A stretch of 64,000 nt of DNA from Marinomonas ostreistagni (GCF_016461785.1 NZ_JAEMUH010000011.1:117421-181420); one strand, 5' to 3'; shown: positions 33,934 through 43,872, numbered from the stretch's first letter. Notes: generated by a model not told the origin, from the letters alone. A program made the numbers and translations.

Positions 33934-35178
33934 GTGCAGCGTCTTTCTCAGCTGGTCTGGTTGATCGCATCATTAACATTCACCATGAGTCTAGGGGTAT
34001 ACGGCGGATATTCTGTTCCCATTGGTGCATTGTTTCTCTTTTCATTAGCCGGTCTATTCTTTTTAGATAACGGTCTTAGCAAAACACGACAAGATCGTTA
34101 CCTTATATACACATGGTGCGGCTTTACGCTGCTTATGGCATGGTTTGTGTTTCTAGATGGCTGGCATTCGCGTGAGCTTGATAGACCTTCACGCTTTCTA
34201 CTGGCTGTACCTATCTTGCTAGTGCTGATGAGGCTCCCGCTACCTAAATCTCCTTTTTTATTTTATGGGGTTATCAGCGGAGCCTGTGCAAGTTTAATGG
34301 TTGCTCTCTATGATCGTTTTTGGCTTGGTTTGCCAAGGGCTCAAGGTGGAGAAAATGCAATCATGTTTGGTGATACGGCAATGATGCTAGGTTTCATGAG
34401 TTGTGCTGGGTTAACGTACTTCTACGCAAAGCAACAGCGTGTTTTGTGTGTATTGAGCTTATTAGGTGTGTTGTCTGGCGTCAGCGCTTCGTTTTTATCA
34501 GGCTCCAGAGGTGGTTGGATTGCAGCGCCGCTGATTGCTTTTTTCATTATTTGGCAAAGTCGTGAGTTATTTTCAAGAAAGGTATTGATCAGCGGTGTTA
34601 GTGCGGCGTTGTTTGCTTTAGCGTTGAGCATTGCGATACCGCAAACCGGAATACAACAACGAATTCATGCGGCGTTTATTGATCTAGAAAAGTATCATCA
34701 AGGTAATAGTAATACATCTGTAGGACTGCGCTTGGATATGTGGAAATCCGCTTTTTACTTGGCTGCGGAGTCGCCTGTCTTTGGCGAAGGTCAGTATGGT
34801 AGTCGAACAATAAGGGAAGAGCTTGCCGAAAAAAATATCATACATCCCAATGCAGCCAAATTTGATCATTTACATAATGAATACCTGACGTCGTTAGGGT
34901 TCCAAGGCATTGTCGGTTTGGTAGTGTTATTGTTGGTGTATTTAGTACCGCTACGATTGTTTATGAAGAAGGTAAGGCTTTATTCCGATAATTGGGAAGT
35001 TAAGCCGTACGCGTTAGCGGGCGCTTTAATTCCAATGTGTTATATGGATTTTGCGTTAACACAGGCGATGTTCAGTCACAATGTTGGTGTGATGATGTAT
35101 GCCTTTCCAATTCTTTTTTTCTGGGCTGCATTGCGTTGGCAAGAGCGTTACTTTACTGCTAGTAACGGTAACGTGTGA
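33934..35178 (+). CDS. O-antigen ligase/polymerase family membrane protein
   Basis: A 414-residue protein with roughly ten membrane helices and the Wzy_C/O-antigen-ligase periplasmic loop. That loop includes GLRLDMWKSAFYLAAESPVF and HLHNEYLTSLGFQGIVGL, where the His in the HNxYL block is the usual catalytic candidate. The family includes WaaL, which ligates O-antigen to lipid A-core, and Wzy-like polymerases; sequence alone does not separate them. I placed the start at the GTG at 33934, with AAGGA 7 bases upstream; the ATG at 33928 is only one base from that site. Last gene of the plus-strand polysaccharide operon. Confidence 0.88.
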   Translation: MQRLSQLVWLIASLTFTMSLGVYGGYSVPIGALFLFSLAGLFFLDNGLSKTRQDRYLIYTWCGFTLLMAWFVFLDGWHSRELDRPSRFLLAVPILLVLMRLPLPKSPFLFYGVISGACASLMVALYDRFWLGLPRAQGGENAIMFGDTAMMLGFMSCAGLTYFYAKQQRVLCVLSLLGVLSGVSASFLSGSRGGWIAAPLIAFFIIWQSRELFSRKVLISGVSAALFALALSIAIPQTGIQQRIHAAFIDLEKYHQGNSNTSVGLRLDMWKSAFYLAAESPVFGEGQYGSRTIREELAEKNIIHPNAAKFDHLHNEYLTSLGFQGIVGLVVLLLVYLVPLRLFMKKVRLYSDNWEVKPYALAGALIPMCYMDFALTQAMFSHNVGVMMYAFPILFFWAALRWQERYFTASNGNV

Positions 35179-35199
35179 TTAACTGCTGAGTGACATGGT

Positions 35200-35452
35200 G
35201 TTTCTTCGCTGCATCCTTGCAGCTCCTTAATCATCCTGAAGTAAGATAGGGCTCCCATCCTTGGGAGCAAAAGTCGTCTATGACTTCCTATCTTGTTTAG
35301 GTGAAACAGAGGCTCTTCATGAGCCTACAAACCATCCTAGTTTTCTGTTTCAATCTAAATCGCGTTTCTCCTGAAACAAACACCGTCCGTGGTGTGCGAT
35401 TCCAAGACAAGTCTTCCGTCCTAGAAGATGAGCTATCCTTGCCCCTTGTCCT
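35200..35452 (-). ncRNA. Candidate CsrB/RsmY/RsmZ-type regulatory RNA (CsrA/RsmA sponge)
   Basis: Read on the minus strand, this intergenic region has 14 GGA motifs in about 250 bases, many as CAGGATG, AAGGATG, TAGGACG, CAGGAGA or CAGGACA, close to the CsrB repeat CAGGA(U/A/C)G. Many lie in hairpin loops. The plus-strand arms are: 35208-35213/35218-35223 (loop TCCT); 35243-35250/35287-35294 enclosing 35251-35257/35262-35268 (loop TCCT) and 35271-35275/35282-35286; 35303-35310/35344-35351 enclosing 35311-35315/35321-35325 and 35329-35332/35340-35343; 35358-35363/35396-35401 enclosing 35364-35368/35373-35377 (loop TCCT) and 35380-35384/35391-35395; 35406-35411/35445-35450 enclosing 35412-35416/35424-35428. 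TCCT loops become AGGA on the minus strand. A TATAGT box at 35459-35464 would place the 5' end near 35452. I see no strong -35 box and no T-run terminator, so the ends are uncertain. Confidence 0.78.
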
Positions 35453-35508
35453 GAAACCACTATATCGAGAGATGGTTAATGTTGCACCGAAATCGCGTCA
35501 TTTTACTG

Positions 35509-36942
35509 TCATATGTCAAAAAATAAGGATGAAATAGCTTGTTTGGTATGAGCACATAAAATTTCAGAATATATCGAATCACTTGATTCGACATAAATAC
35601 GAAGCTCGTTTGCATTACCGGATGCTCTAATGTGAAGAATGTCGTTATTTGACAGCCATACCCTTGCTCCATCTTGAGTATCTAGTGCTGAAATAGAAAC
35701 TGTTTCATCTGTATATATCTTACTTAAAAGTGGGGGCCAGTGTTGGGTATCGGACAAATATTCAACGATAGATTGGCTTTCTGATACGGTTATATCCTGT
35801 AGTCGTTCGCTGCTGGTGTGTCGTTTTGATAGAGCGCTAATGACCGAGCTGAGTGGCTGATGTGAGATGTGTGCTAGGATTATGAGTATAGGTAACACGG
35901 CATCACGAGTCGGTAAGGCTGTTAATCCCTCAGCATGACTACCAAGTAACACACCTCCGTTTGCTTCATACCCGACACTAATTTCCGAAGGTTTCGCTGT
36001 CTCCATGGCTGCCAGTACATAGGGAGAGCCAATCTTCGTACGTATGACAGTTGCCTTTGGCAATAATGCTTCCAGCCCCGTATTACTATTGATTGGGGTG
36101 ACGATGTGATTTGCCTTTAGGTATTGGCAGCAAATCATTCCTACTTGATCGCCGCGTAACCACTGCCCTTTTTCATCAGCAATCAGAGGACGGTCTCCAT
36201 CACCATCCGTGCTGACGATGGCATCTAAGTTGTATTCTCTTGACCACTGATTTGCTTGTATTTGATCCTCTTTTGAAACTGCTTCGGTATCCAAAGCGAC
36301 AAATGCATTTGTTCTTCCGAGAGGAATGACCTTGGCTCCAAAAGCCTTGAGGATCATGGTTAACTGATCACGAATAACGCTACTATGTTGGTATACTCCA
36401 ACCCGTTTTCCAGATAGATCAAGCGCTGTAAAAGCGTGTTGATAACGCTTTCTGTAAAAGGCCAGTGCAAGGTCGTGATGATCCTCTATGGTCGTGTCTG
36501 AGCTAACTCGAAAGCACGTATTTAACTGAGCATTTAGAATACGCGACTCATCTTGTTTACTGATCTCTCCCCCAGGTAAGTAAAATTTGATCCCATTTCG
36601 GTCAAATGGAATATGGCTGCCAGTGACCATAATGGCTGGTACTTGATGTGCCATTGAATAGTGGGCGAGGCTAGGGGTTGCCAGTGATCCGCAATCCCAG
36701 ACGGTATAGCCAAATTGTCTGGCGCATTCGCTAATCCACTGCTTGATCATCGGGCTACTTGGTCGCAGGTCTTGACCAATACACACTATGTTTGATGTTT
36801 GGCAAAGCTCTTTCAAAAAGGCTTCGATAAAAGCACCACAACGTTCTTGAGTTAGTTCGCTAACGGGGCCTCGAACCCCACTAGTACCGAACTTTACTTG
36901 ACTATTTCGACATAGAGATAACGGTGTTTTATCGCGGTACAT
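35509..36942 (-). CDS. Phosphomannomutase/phosphoglucomutase family protein
   Basis: A phosphohexomutase of about 477 residues (alpha-D-phosphohexomutase family). It opens VKFGTSGVRGPVSELTQERC. The phospho-serine loop reads VTGSHIPFDRNGIKFYL, with Ser in TGSHIP where most family members have TASHNP. The metal loop is STDGDGDRPLIAD, and the sugar-binding loop is GYEANGGVLLG. It probably interconverts mannose-6-phosphate and mannose-1-phosphate for the GDP-mannose pyrophosphorylase encoded just upstream. The ATG at 36942 has GGAG 11 bases upstream; a longer frame begins at 36960. Either start lies inside the end of the upstream gene (overlap 14 or 32 bp), which points to translational coupling. 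The TGSHIP variant marks a less common subgroup, so glucose or glucosamine phosphates remain possible substrates. Confidence 0.88.
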   Translation of the reverse strand: MYRDKTPLSLCRNSQVKFGTSGVRGPVSELTQERCGAFIEAFLKELCQTSNIVCIGQDLRPSSPMIKQWISECARQFGYTVWDCGSLATPSLAHYSMAHQVPAIMVTGSHIPFDRNGIKFYLPGGEISKQDESRILNAQLNTCFRVSSDTTIEDHHDLALAFYRKRYQHAFTALDLSGKRVGVYQHSSVIRDQLTMILKAFGAKVIPLGRTNAFVALDTEAVSKEDQIQANQWSREYNLDAIVSTDGDGDRPLIADEKGQWLRGDQVGMICCQYLKANHIVTPINSNTGLEALLPKATVIRTKIGSPYVLAAMETAKPSEISVGYEANGGVLLGSHAEGLTALPTRDAVLPILIILAHISHQPLSSVISALSKRHTSSERLQDITVSESQSIVEYLSDTQHWPPLLSKIYTDETVSISALDTQDGARVWLSNNDILHIRASGNANELRIYVESSDSIYSEILCAHTKQAISSLFFDI

Positions 36943-37873
36943 CTGCGATACAGCTCCCATTCTTCAGTAGTTTAAAGCTTTTGCTGCATGGGATGACTTC
37001 TAGGTTAAGAGCTTTGTTTATGGCGTTGCCATTACACTTTTTCGGCCATAAATGGTAAAGACTTTTCCATGTACCAAGATCGCTCCAGATACCTTGATAG
37101 CGACAAATGGTTAGATTTTTACTGCGTTCCAGTAGTGCATGATCAATCGAAATGTTAGCCGCGTCTTGAAATGAGTTTGCAAGCATTTGAATGTGCATAG
37201 AAATTGACTGGCGAGCGGTGTACGAGGCCATGCAAACTTCCATCAGTTCTGGCGCGTGGTGTTGTAATTCATGCAGCAACGTCGAAATGGGAAACAAAAA
37301 GAAGCCACTGTTCCATAGATAATCACCTGAATCCAGATAGCATTGAGCTGTGCGAAGATCTGGCTTTTCATGAAAGGCAACAATATGATTACTTTCATCT
37401 GTTTGAATGTAACCATACCCTGTTTCAGGATATGTTGGCTGAACGCCAAAAAGGGTCAGCTTTTTGTTTTGCTCTTGTGAATGAGCTTCACGGATTTTAC
37501 GGGCAAAGTAATCAATCTCACCAATATGATGATCCGCAGCTAATGTCAGCAATGTAGGGGCTTCACCATAAAGCTCCCGTGCCATTAATGCTGCACAGGT
37601 AATAGCTGGTGCGGTATTACGTCCGCAGGGTTCGAGCAAAATATGCGCTGCAATAGACAGTTTCTCAAGGGAGGCTTTCACCCAATTTAAATGGTGTTCT
37701 GATACCACCACAATTGGCGTGACTGATGAGACATGTTGCGCACGAATCACGGTTGATTCAAATAGCGTCTTGCCATCGCCGAGAAAGTCATGGAATGGTT
37801 TGGGCTGTTCAGGTGTTGAGATAGGTTTTAGGCGTGAACCTATTCCACCAGCTAGAATAAGGGGAACGATCAT
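36929..37873 (-). CDS. manC: Mannose-1-phosphate guanylyltransferase, short form
   Basis: A 314-residue nucleotidyltransferase with the signature VPLILAGGIGSRLKPISTPE and the downstream blocks EPCGRNTAPAITCAAL, LTLAADHHIGE and TGYGYIQTDE typical of ManC/AlgA. The C-terminal mannose-6-phosphate isomerase cupin found in the longer bifunctional proteins (about 470 residues) is missing. The protein should make GDP-mannose only. It overlaps the phosphohexomutase gene, so the two form an operon converging on the rhamnose operon. The N-terminal PEQPKPFHDFL instead of the common KQYPKQFL is a divergence, so the gene name is assigned by similarity of motifs. Confidence 0.87.
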   Translation of the reverse strand: MIVPLILAGGIGSRLKPISTPEQPKPFHDFLGDGKTLFESTVIRAQHVSSVTPIVVVSEHHLNWVKASLEKLSIAAHILLEPCGRNTAPAITCAALMARELYGEAPTLLTLAADHHIGEIDYFARKIREAHSQEQNKKLTLFGVQPTYPETGYGYIQTDESNHIVAFHEKPDLRTAQCYLDSGDYLWNSGFFLFPISTLLHELQHHAPELMEVCMASYTARQSISMHIQMLANSFQDAANISIDHALLERSKNLTICRYQGIWSDLGTWKSLYHLWPKKCNGNAINKALNLEVIPCSKSFKLLKNGSCIADVPR

Positions 37874-37912
37874 AAGGGTATTTCTTGGAAAAAGCCGAGT
37901 ATAGCATAAACA

Positions 37913-37939
37913 AAAACGCCCTCATTGAGAGGGCGTTTT
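37913..37939 (-). terminator. Terminator of the FKBP gene
   Basis: AAAACGCCCTC at 37913-37923 pairs perfectly with GAGGGCGTTTT at 37929-37939 over a 5-base loop. It lies 23 bases past the stop codon of the minus-strand FKBP gene, with T residues on both strands. Confidence 0.85.
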
Positions 37940-37962
37940 AAGCAATGAAATGCTACTAGATC

Positions 37963-38652
37963 TTACTCTGCGGCTTCGATATCCAACAATTCAACTTTGA
38001 ATTGTAGTGCAGCATGAGGTGGGATAGGACCTGTTCCGCCTGGGCCGTAAGCAAGGTCAGAAGGAATGTAGAATTCGTAGGTGGAGCCAATAGGCATCAG
38101 TTGTACGCCTTCCGTCCAACCAGGAATCACTTGGTTAAGTGGGAAAGAGATCGGCTCGCCGCGCTCGTATGAGCTGTCGAATACGGTACCGTCAACCAGT
38201 TTACCTTCATAGTTCACTTTTACTGTGTCAGTTTCAGCTGGCATTTTGCCATCACCTTTAGTGATGACTTTGTACATCAGGCCTGAATCAGTTGTGATGA
38301 CACCGTCTTCTTTGGCTTTTTCATCTAACCAAGCTTGTGATTTAGCTTGGGCTTCTTCGGCTAGTTTAGCTTGTTCACGTTGTGCTTTTTCCATTTGCTC
38401 TTGTTGGAAAGCTTGTACGGTCGCTTGAACGTCTTCCATGGACATTTGTGGCTCTTCACCAGTAAAGGCATCTTCAAAGCCCGCTTTGAATGCTTCTAAG
38501 TCCATGCCTTCAAAGTCATTGACCATTCGGCTACCGAACATTGTACCGATAGAGTAGCCAAGCTTTTGTTCTTTACTATCAAGCTCTACTTCTGCAGCCT
38601 GCGCCATAGAAATGGAAGACATAACCAGTGCTGCGACTAATGTTTTTTTCAT
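37963..38652 (-). CDS. Periplasmic FKBP-type peptidyl-prolyl cis-trans isomerase
   Basis: A 229-residue folding helper. MKKTLVAALVMSSISMAQA is a signal peptide, cleaved before AEVEL. Residues 20-110 form the helical dimerisation domain of the FkpA/Mip type (QKLGYSIGTMFGSRMVNDFE, then a Gln/Glu/Lys-rich helix). The C-terminal 110 residues are the FKBP domain: KVNYEGKLVDGTVFDSSYER, FPLNQVIPGWTEGVQLMPIG, and YGPGGTGPIPPHAALQFKVE. The start is fixed by the signal peptide; a longer frame to 38760 adds 36 residues without one. It is the FkpA/Mip/FklB group; which member it is cannot be told from sequence alone. Confidence 0.93.
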   Translation of the reverse strand: MKKTLVAALVMSSISMAQAAEVELDSKEQKLGYSIGTMFGSRMVNDFEGMDLEAFKAGFEDAFTGEEPQMSMEDVQATVQAFQQEQMEKAQREQAKLAEEAQAKSQAWLDEKAKEDGVITTDSGLMYKVITKGDGKMPAETDTVKVNYEGKLVDGTVFDSSYERGEPISFPLNQVIPGWTEGVQLMPIGSTYEFYIPSDLAYGPGGTGPIPPHAALQFKVELLDIEAAE

Positions 38653-38970
38653 GTGAACATGTTCCGTTATTAGTTGTGGTTCTTTATATGAACTGGGGGG
38701 CGATTGGCAAAATTCAAGCTTATGACTTAAAAGAGATGAGATACGCCTTGTGCCTCGCAAATCGATCCAAGGTATCGTTCTACCATAAGATAGCTATCCA
38801 GTGCTAATCCCATGTTTGACACTTTACCAAAGTGACCCCTTCACCTGCACACCTTGTTAAGTCTTGGAGTGATATGCCAAGCACAAGGCGAGATCAGAAT
38901 TTATGCCTGAGATCTGGTGTCGACAAGAGTCTTTACATATGCCTGACGATTTTTGTGCAGTATGGACAAA
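38653..38970. other. Non-coding gap between the FKBP gene and hslO
   Basis: About 320 bases without a supportable gene. It should hold the promoter of the FKBP gene, but I see no clear -35/-10 pair, repeat or RNA structure apart from the terminator that follows on the right. Confidence 0.5.
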
Positions 38971-38995
38971 ACAAAAGCCCGTGACGGGCTTTTGT
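38971..38995 (-). terminator. Terminator of hslO
   Basis: ACAAAAGCCCG pairs perfectly with CGGGCTTTTGT over a 3-base loop. On the minus strand it follows the hslO stop and has a T-rich tail. Confidence 0.8.
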
Positions 38996-39013
38996 GAAAC
39001 GTTAGCCCAGAAG

Positions 39014-39892
39014 TTAGTGCGTTTGGGCTTGATCGCCTAAGTCGCTGTCTAGGTCTTCTTTAAAGAACTCATATTGCTCGGCACAGAACTGGCATTCTGC
39101 TTTGATGCTGCCTTGTTCGCTGATGATCTCACGGATTTCTTCTGCACCCATCGACACAATGGCATCGTAGAAACGTTGGCGATTACAAGAACAGCCAAAC
39201 TGCATGCCTTTCACATCGTACAAGCGTAGCTCTTCTTCGTGGTATAAGCGGTGCAGTAGCACTTCAGTTTCCAGGCCAAGTAGTTCTTCGTCTTTTACCG
39301 TTGCTGCTAGGTGTACAAAACGTTCCCAAGCGTCTTCATCACCTTCTTTCGCTTGTTCTGCGGGGAGGCGCTGGAGGAACAGACCTGCTGCTTGGGAGCC
39401 GTCAGCCGCCAACCATACGCGGCTGGGTAGCTGCTCAGATTGTAAGAAGTATTGCTCCAGACAAGCGGCTAAAGAATCGCCAGCGATTTCTACGATACCT
39501 TGGTAACGATTTCCTTGGCGTGGCGAAATAGTGATGACTAGGTAGCCGCCAGCAAGCAGTTCTTTAAGCGATACTTCTTCTGGGAACGCTTGTTCCTCAT
39601 CCCATTGGGCAATGGCGCGTAGGTTTTGGTGCTCATCACACTCTGCCATCAGAGTCTTAAGTGGCCCTTCACCTTTGCACTGAAGGGATAGCACGCCATC
39701 GACCTTAACGATGTCACGCAATAGCGCAATGGCAGCCACGAATTCGCCCAGTAACTTTTCTAGAGATTCAGGGTAGTTCTTACGTGAAATGATGTTTTGG
39801 TAAGCGTCACTAAGTAGGACACGTTCACCTCGGACATTGGTGTTGTCGAAGGAGAAACGCTGGATTTCATTGATGTTGTTCACAAGGATCAC
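39014..39892 (-). CDS. hslO: Redox-regulated chaperone Hsp33
   Basis: A 292-residue cytoplasmic holdase that is switched on by oxidation. The zinc-binding switch with four Cys is at the C-terminus: GCSCNRQRFYDAIVSMGAEE (CxC), then AECQFCAEQYEF (CxxC). The N-terminal substrate domain has the expected blocks (VRGERVLLSDAYQNIISRKN, LQCKGEGPLKTLMAECDEHQ, VEIAGDSLAACLEQYFLQSE). The length is close to the usual 292. It is transcribed alone, away from a REP-containing gap. Confidence 0.96.
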   Translation of the reverse strand: MILVNNINEIQRFSFDNTNVRGERVLLSDAYQNIISRKNYPESLEKLLGEFVAAIALLRDIVKVDGVLSLQCKGEGPLKTLMAECDEHQNLRAIAQWDEEQAFPEEVSLKELLAGGYLVITISPRQGNRYQGIVEIAGDSLAACLEQYFLQSEQLPSRVWLAADGSQAAGLFLQRLPAEQAKEGDEDAWERFVHLAATVKDEELLGLETEVLLHRLYHEEELRLYDVKGMQFGCSCNRQRFYDAIVSMGAEEIREIISEQGSIKAECQFCAEQYEFFKEDLDSDLGDQAQTH

Positions 39893-40012
39893 CGTTAAAT
39901 TAAATATGTGCTTATTTTAAAACTTGAGCGTTCGTTTTGCATCTAGGTTTTATTCACTAGATCGATTCTACGCCTTATTTGACCTTTCTTTCCCCGAACT
40001 GAAAAAAGCTTC

Positions 40013-40236
40013 TGTAGGACCTCGCTGTGCGAGGGAACAACCTTGCATTCCCATATACCGTTCCCGCGGGGACCGCGGTCCTACAATTTTCGGGAACAAT
40101 GCTCTGTAGGACCTCGCTGTGCGAGGGAAAAGCTTTGTCATCCCAAATGCTGTTCCCGCGGGGACCGCGGTCCTACAATTGCCGGGAATAAACTTGAATT
40201 CCCAAACGATGTTCTCGCGGTAACCGCGGTCCTACA
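40013..40236. repeat. Two composite REP elements and one half element
   Basis: Copies at 40013-40085 and 40105-40177 are each 73 bp. Each starts TGTAGGACCTCGC, a hairpin with CCTCGC and GCGAGG arms, and ends in a second hairpin (CCGCGG arms) that reads GCGGTCCTACA, so the two ends are inverted repeats. A half element lies at 40211-40236. The GTAG head at the foot of each stem is the feature of REP sequences mobilised by RAYT (REP-associated tyrosine transposase) proteins. No such transposase is in the window. The elements fill most of the 434-base gap between hslO and yheS. Confidence 0.85.
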
Positions 40237-40326
40237 ATTGCTTGGAATTCCCCTCTGTTAGCTGTGTGCAATATCCTCTAAAATGCGCCTTTCGCTTTAT
40301 TTATCTACACAATCAGAGACGTTTTC

Positions 40327-42249
40327 ATGATCCAGTTTTCCGAAGTCAGTTTGCAACGTGGCACGCAGTTTTTGCTTGAACAGGCCGATATGACCATTTT
40401 TGAAGGTCAAAAGGTGGGTTTGATTGGTGCGAACGGCGCGGGTAAGTCGTCTCTGTTTGCCTTGGTGCGCGGTCAGCTACACGCCGATACGGGGGAGGTG
40501 ATTTTACCGGGCCAGCGTCGTATTTCGTTTATGGCGCAGGAGGTAGAGGACGTTGATCGTACCGCTTTGGAATATTGTCTTGATGGTGATGACCGTTTAC
40601 GCATGATCGAAGCGAAAATCGAAGAATCTCAAGCCAAAGGCGATGATCATGGCCATGCCCATTGGTTAAGCGAATACGAAAATGCTCACGGTTACACGGC
40701 ACAAGCCCGTGGTGAAACCTTGCTGCAAGGTTTGGGTTTTAAAATGGCCGATATGCAGAAAAAAGTAGCAGACTTCTCAGGTGGTTGGCGCATTCGTTTG
40801 AACCTTGCCCGAGCGCTGATGTGTCCATCAGATATTCTGCTATTGGACGAGCCAACCAACCACTTGGACTTGGATGCGGTGATGTGGCTGGAAAACTGGC
40901 TACGTAATTACCCTGGCACATTATTGTTGATCTCCCACGACCGTGATTTCCTTGATGGAATTTGTAGCCATATTGTTCACCTATATCAGAAGAAATTGAA
41001 CCTCTACAAAGGTAACTACAGCGATTACGAACGCCAGCGTGCTGAGCACTTAGCGCAACAGCAATCGATGTTTGAGCAACAGCAACGTAAGCGCGCCCAC
41101 TTGCAAGAATACGTAGATCGTTTCCGTTACAAAGCAACGAAAGCCAAGCAAGCGCAAAGTCGTTTGAAAATGCTGGAGAAAATGGAGCAGATTGGTCCTG
41201 CACACATTGATTCTCAGTTTGAATTCTCAATTCCAATGGCGGAGAAAACATCCGCGCAGTTGGTTAGTCTGATTCAAGCGGATCTAGGCTATGTGCTGGA
41301 AGACGGCTCGCATAAGGTGCAGTTGCCGCAATCTAATTTTTCGATCCGTGATGGCCAACGTATTGGTTTACTTGGGCCAAACGGTGCGGGTAAATCAACG
41401 TTGATTAAATCTTTGGTGCAGGAGTTAGATTTGCTTAATGGCGAGCGTGTATACGGTGAAAACACGAAAATCGGTTACTTCTCTCAGCATCAGCTGAGCG
41501 CCCTAGATTTAGAGGCATCACCAGTATTACACATTCAACGTATCACGCCGACGGCATTGGAAGCAGATGTGCGTAAATACCTGGGTGGCTTTGGTTTTAT
41601 TGGCGATGATGCGCTGCGTGCGGTAAAAGGCTTCTCCGGTGGTGAAAAGGCTCGTCTAGCGTTGTCTTTGATTGCATGGCGTAAGCCAAACCTGTTGGTT
41701 CTTGATGAGCCAACTAACCACTTGGACATCGAAATGCGTCAAGCCCTGACGGAGGCGCTACAAGAATTTAACGGTGCGATCTTGGTGGTATCCCACGATC
41801 GTCACTTATTAAACAGTACTGTGGATGAGTTCTTCTTGGTGGCGGACCATAAAATCGAAGCCTTTGATGGGGATTTGCATTCTTATCATCAATGGCTTCA
41901 AGCGCGCCAGCAACAAGCGAATCAAGCAGAGCGCGCGGTAGCGAATGAAGCAAAAGCCGATAAAGTGGATCGTAAGGAAGAGCGCCGTAAAGCCGCGGAG
42001 CTGCGTGAAAAGCTGCGTCCGCTGCGTAAAGCGATTGAAAAACACGAGAAAACCATGCAAACCGCACAATCCCATTTAGATACCATCAGCGAAGCGATGT
42101 CTGACAACAGCCTGTACGAAGCGGCGAATAAAGACAAACTTCAAGCTCTGCTTGCAGACGAAGCCAAATGGAAAAAGTCCCTTGAAGAAGCGGAAGAAGC
42201 TTGGTTTGAAGCGCAAGATGAATTAGAACAGGCCGAAGCAGCGCTTTAA
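40327..42249 (+). CDS. yheS: ABC-F ATPase YheS
   Basis: A 640-residue ABC-F protein without membrane domains: two ATPase domains joined by a linker. The first Walker A is GLIGANGAGKSSLFALV and the second GLLGPNGAGKSTLIKSLVQE. The signatures are DFSGGWRIRLNLARAL and FSGGEKARLALSLIAWRKPN, each followed by LLLDEPTNHLDLD or LVLDEPTNHLDIE. The linker contains the charged YVDRFRYKATKAKQAQSRLK block of the ABC-F translation-factor linker. The C-terminus is a long coiled coil (from about residue 540). The full length and the pattern around WLENWLRNYPGTLLLISHDR match E. coli YheS, a ribosome-associated factor. Confidence 0.94.
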   Translation: MIQFSEVSLQRGTQFLLEQADMTIFEGQKVGLIGANGAGKSSLFALVRGQLHADTGEVILPGQRRISFMAQEVEDVDRTALEYCLDGDDRLRMIEAKIEESQAKGDDHGHAHWLSEYENAHGYTAQARGETLLQGLGFKMADMQKKVADFSGGWRIRLNLARALMCPSDILLLDEPTNHLDLDAVMWLENWLRNYPGTLLLISHDRDFLDGICSHIVHLYQKKLNLYKGNYSDYERQRAEHLAQQQSMFEQQQRKRAHLQEYVDRFRYKATKAKQAQSRLKMLEKMEQIGPAHIDSQFEFSIPMAEKTSAQLVSLIQADLGYVLEDGSHKVQLPQSNFSIRDGQRIGLLGPNGAGKSTLIKSLVQELDLLNGERVYGENTKIGYFSQHQLSALDLEASPVLHIQRITPTALEADVRKYLGGFGFIGDDALRAVKGFSGGEKARLALSLIAWRKPNLLVLDEPTNHLDIEMRQALTEALQEFNGAILVVSHDRHLLNSTVDEFFLVADHKIEAFDGDLHSYHQWLQARQQQANQAERAVANEAKADKVDRKEERRKAAELREKLRPLRKAIEKHEKTMQTAQSHLDTISEAMSDNSLYEAANKDKLQALLADEAKWKKSLEEAEEAWFEAQDELEQAEAAL

Positions 42250-42257
42250 ACCAAAAA

Positions 42258-42590
42258 TGTAGGACCGCGGTTTCCGCGGGAACAGTGTTTGGGAGTGCGA
42301 GGTTGTTCCCAGCAATTGTAGGACCGCGGTCCCCGCGGGAAATGCGTTTGGGAATGCAATGCTTTTCCCTCGCGCAGCGAGGTCCCACAGGGTTTTATCA
42401 ACACAGAAACGATAAGTTGTAGGACCGCGGTTCCCGCGGGAACAGTGTTTGGGAATACAAGGTTGTTCCATCGCGCAGCGAGGTCCTACGCGGTTTTATC
42501 ACCACAGAAACAATAAATTGTAGGAGCGCGGTTCCCGCGGGAACAGTGTTTGGGAATGCTAGCTGGTTCCCTCGTGCAGCGAGGTCGTAC
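42258..42590. repeat. REP array B, 101-bp period, four copies
   Basis: Copies begin at 42258 (a partial unit), 42317, 42418 and 42519. The last three are spaced exactly 101 bp, the 73-bp composite element plus a 28-bp spacer that contains TTTTATCA and ACAGAAAC and is similar between copies. Orientation is opposite to the 40013 copies (the CCGCGG hairpin comes first). A spacer shared between copies means the array grew by local tandem duplication rather than by repeated insertion. It occupies the gap between yheS and hemB. Confidence 0.88.
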
Positions 42591-42684
42591 AAAGCAACGA
42601 TTTAAATCACTTTCTATAAATTTCCTGAATAACATCAAGATATTCTTCTTTCTTTTGCTCTAGAATGATCCGATCGACAGTTGA

Positions 42685-42716
42685 GGAAAGCCGTTACTAA
42701 TGGGCTTTCCCTTGTT
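42685..42716 (+). terminator. Possible terminator upstream of hemB
   Basis: GGAAAGCC at 42685-42692 pairs with GGCTTTCC at 42703-42710, followed by CTTGTTTTA. The T-run is interrupted, so strength is doubtful. Confidence 0.5.
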
Positions 42717-42781
42717 TTATTGGATAATTTTTCTGACTGTAATCTAATTGTCATAATTTGTTTATAGTTTACGACCCGTAA

Positions 42782-43801
<1,020 letters not shown>

Positions 43802-43872
43802 TTTTATGTTTGGATAACGAAAATTCAGCTCAGAAGTCGTGACCCAGCGGCAACGTTGGTATAAATTTTAAA

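Noticed and set aside
35301..35537. 78-residue plus-strand frame after the O-antigen ligase gene
   Set aside because: It lies across the hairpin-rich RNA region and into the end of the mutase gene; the peptide is unlike any protein I know, and the RNA explanation fits better.
42086..42592. Minus-strand reading frames over the gap after yheS
   Set aside because: Their peptides (SRGDRGPTIAGN type) are read-through of the REP array B and are the same as those in the other arrays.
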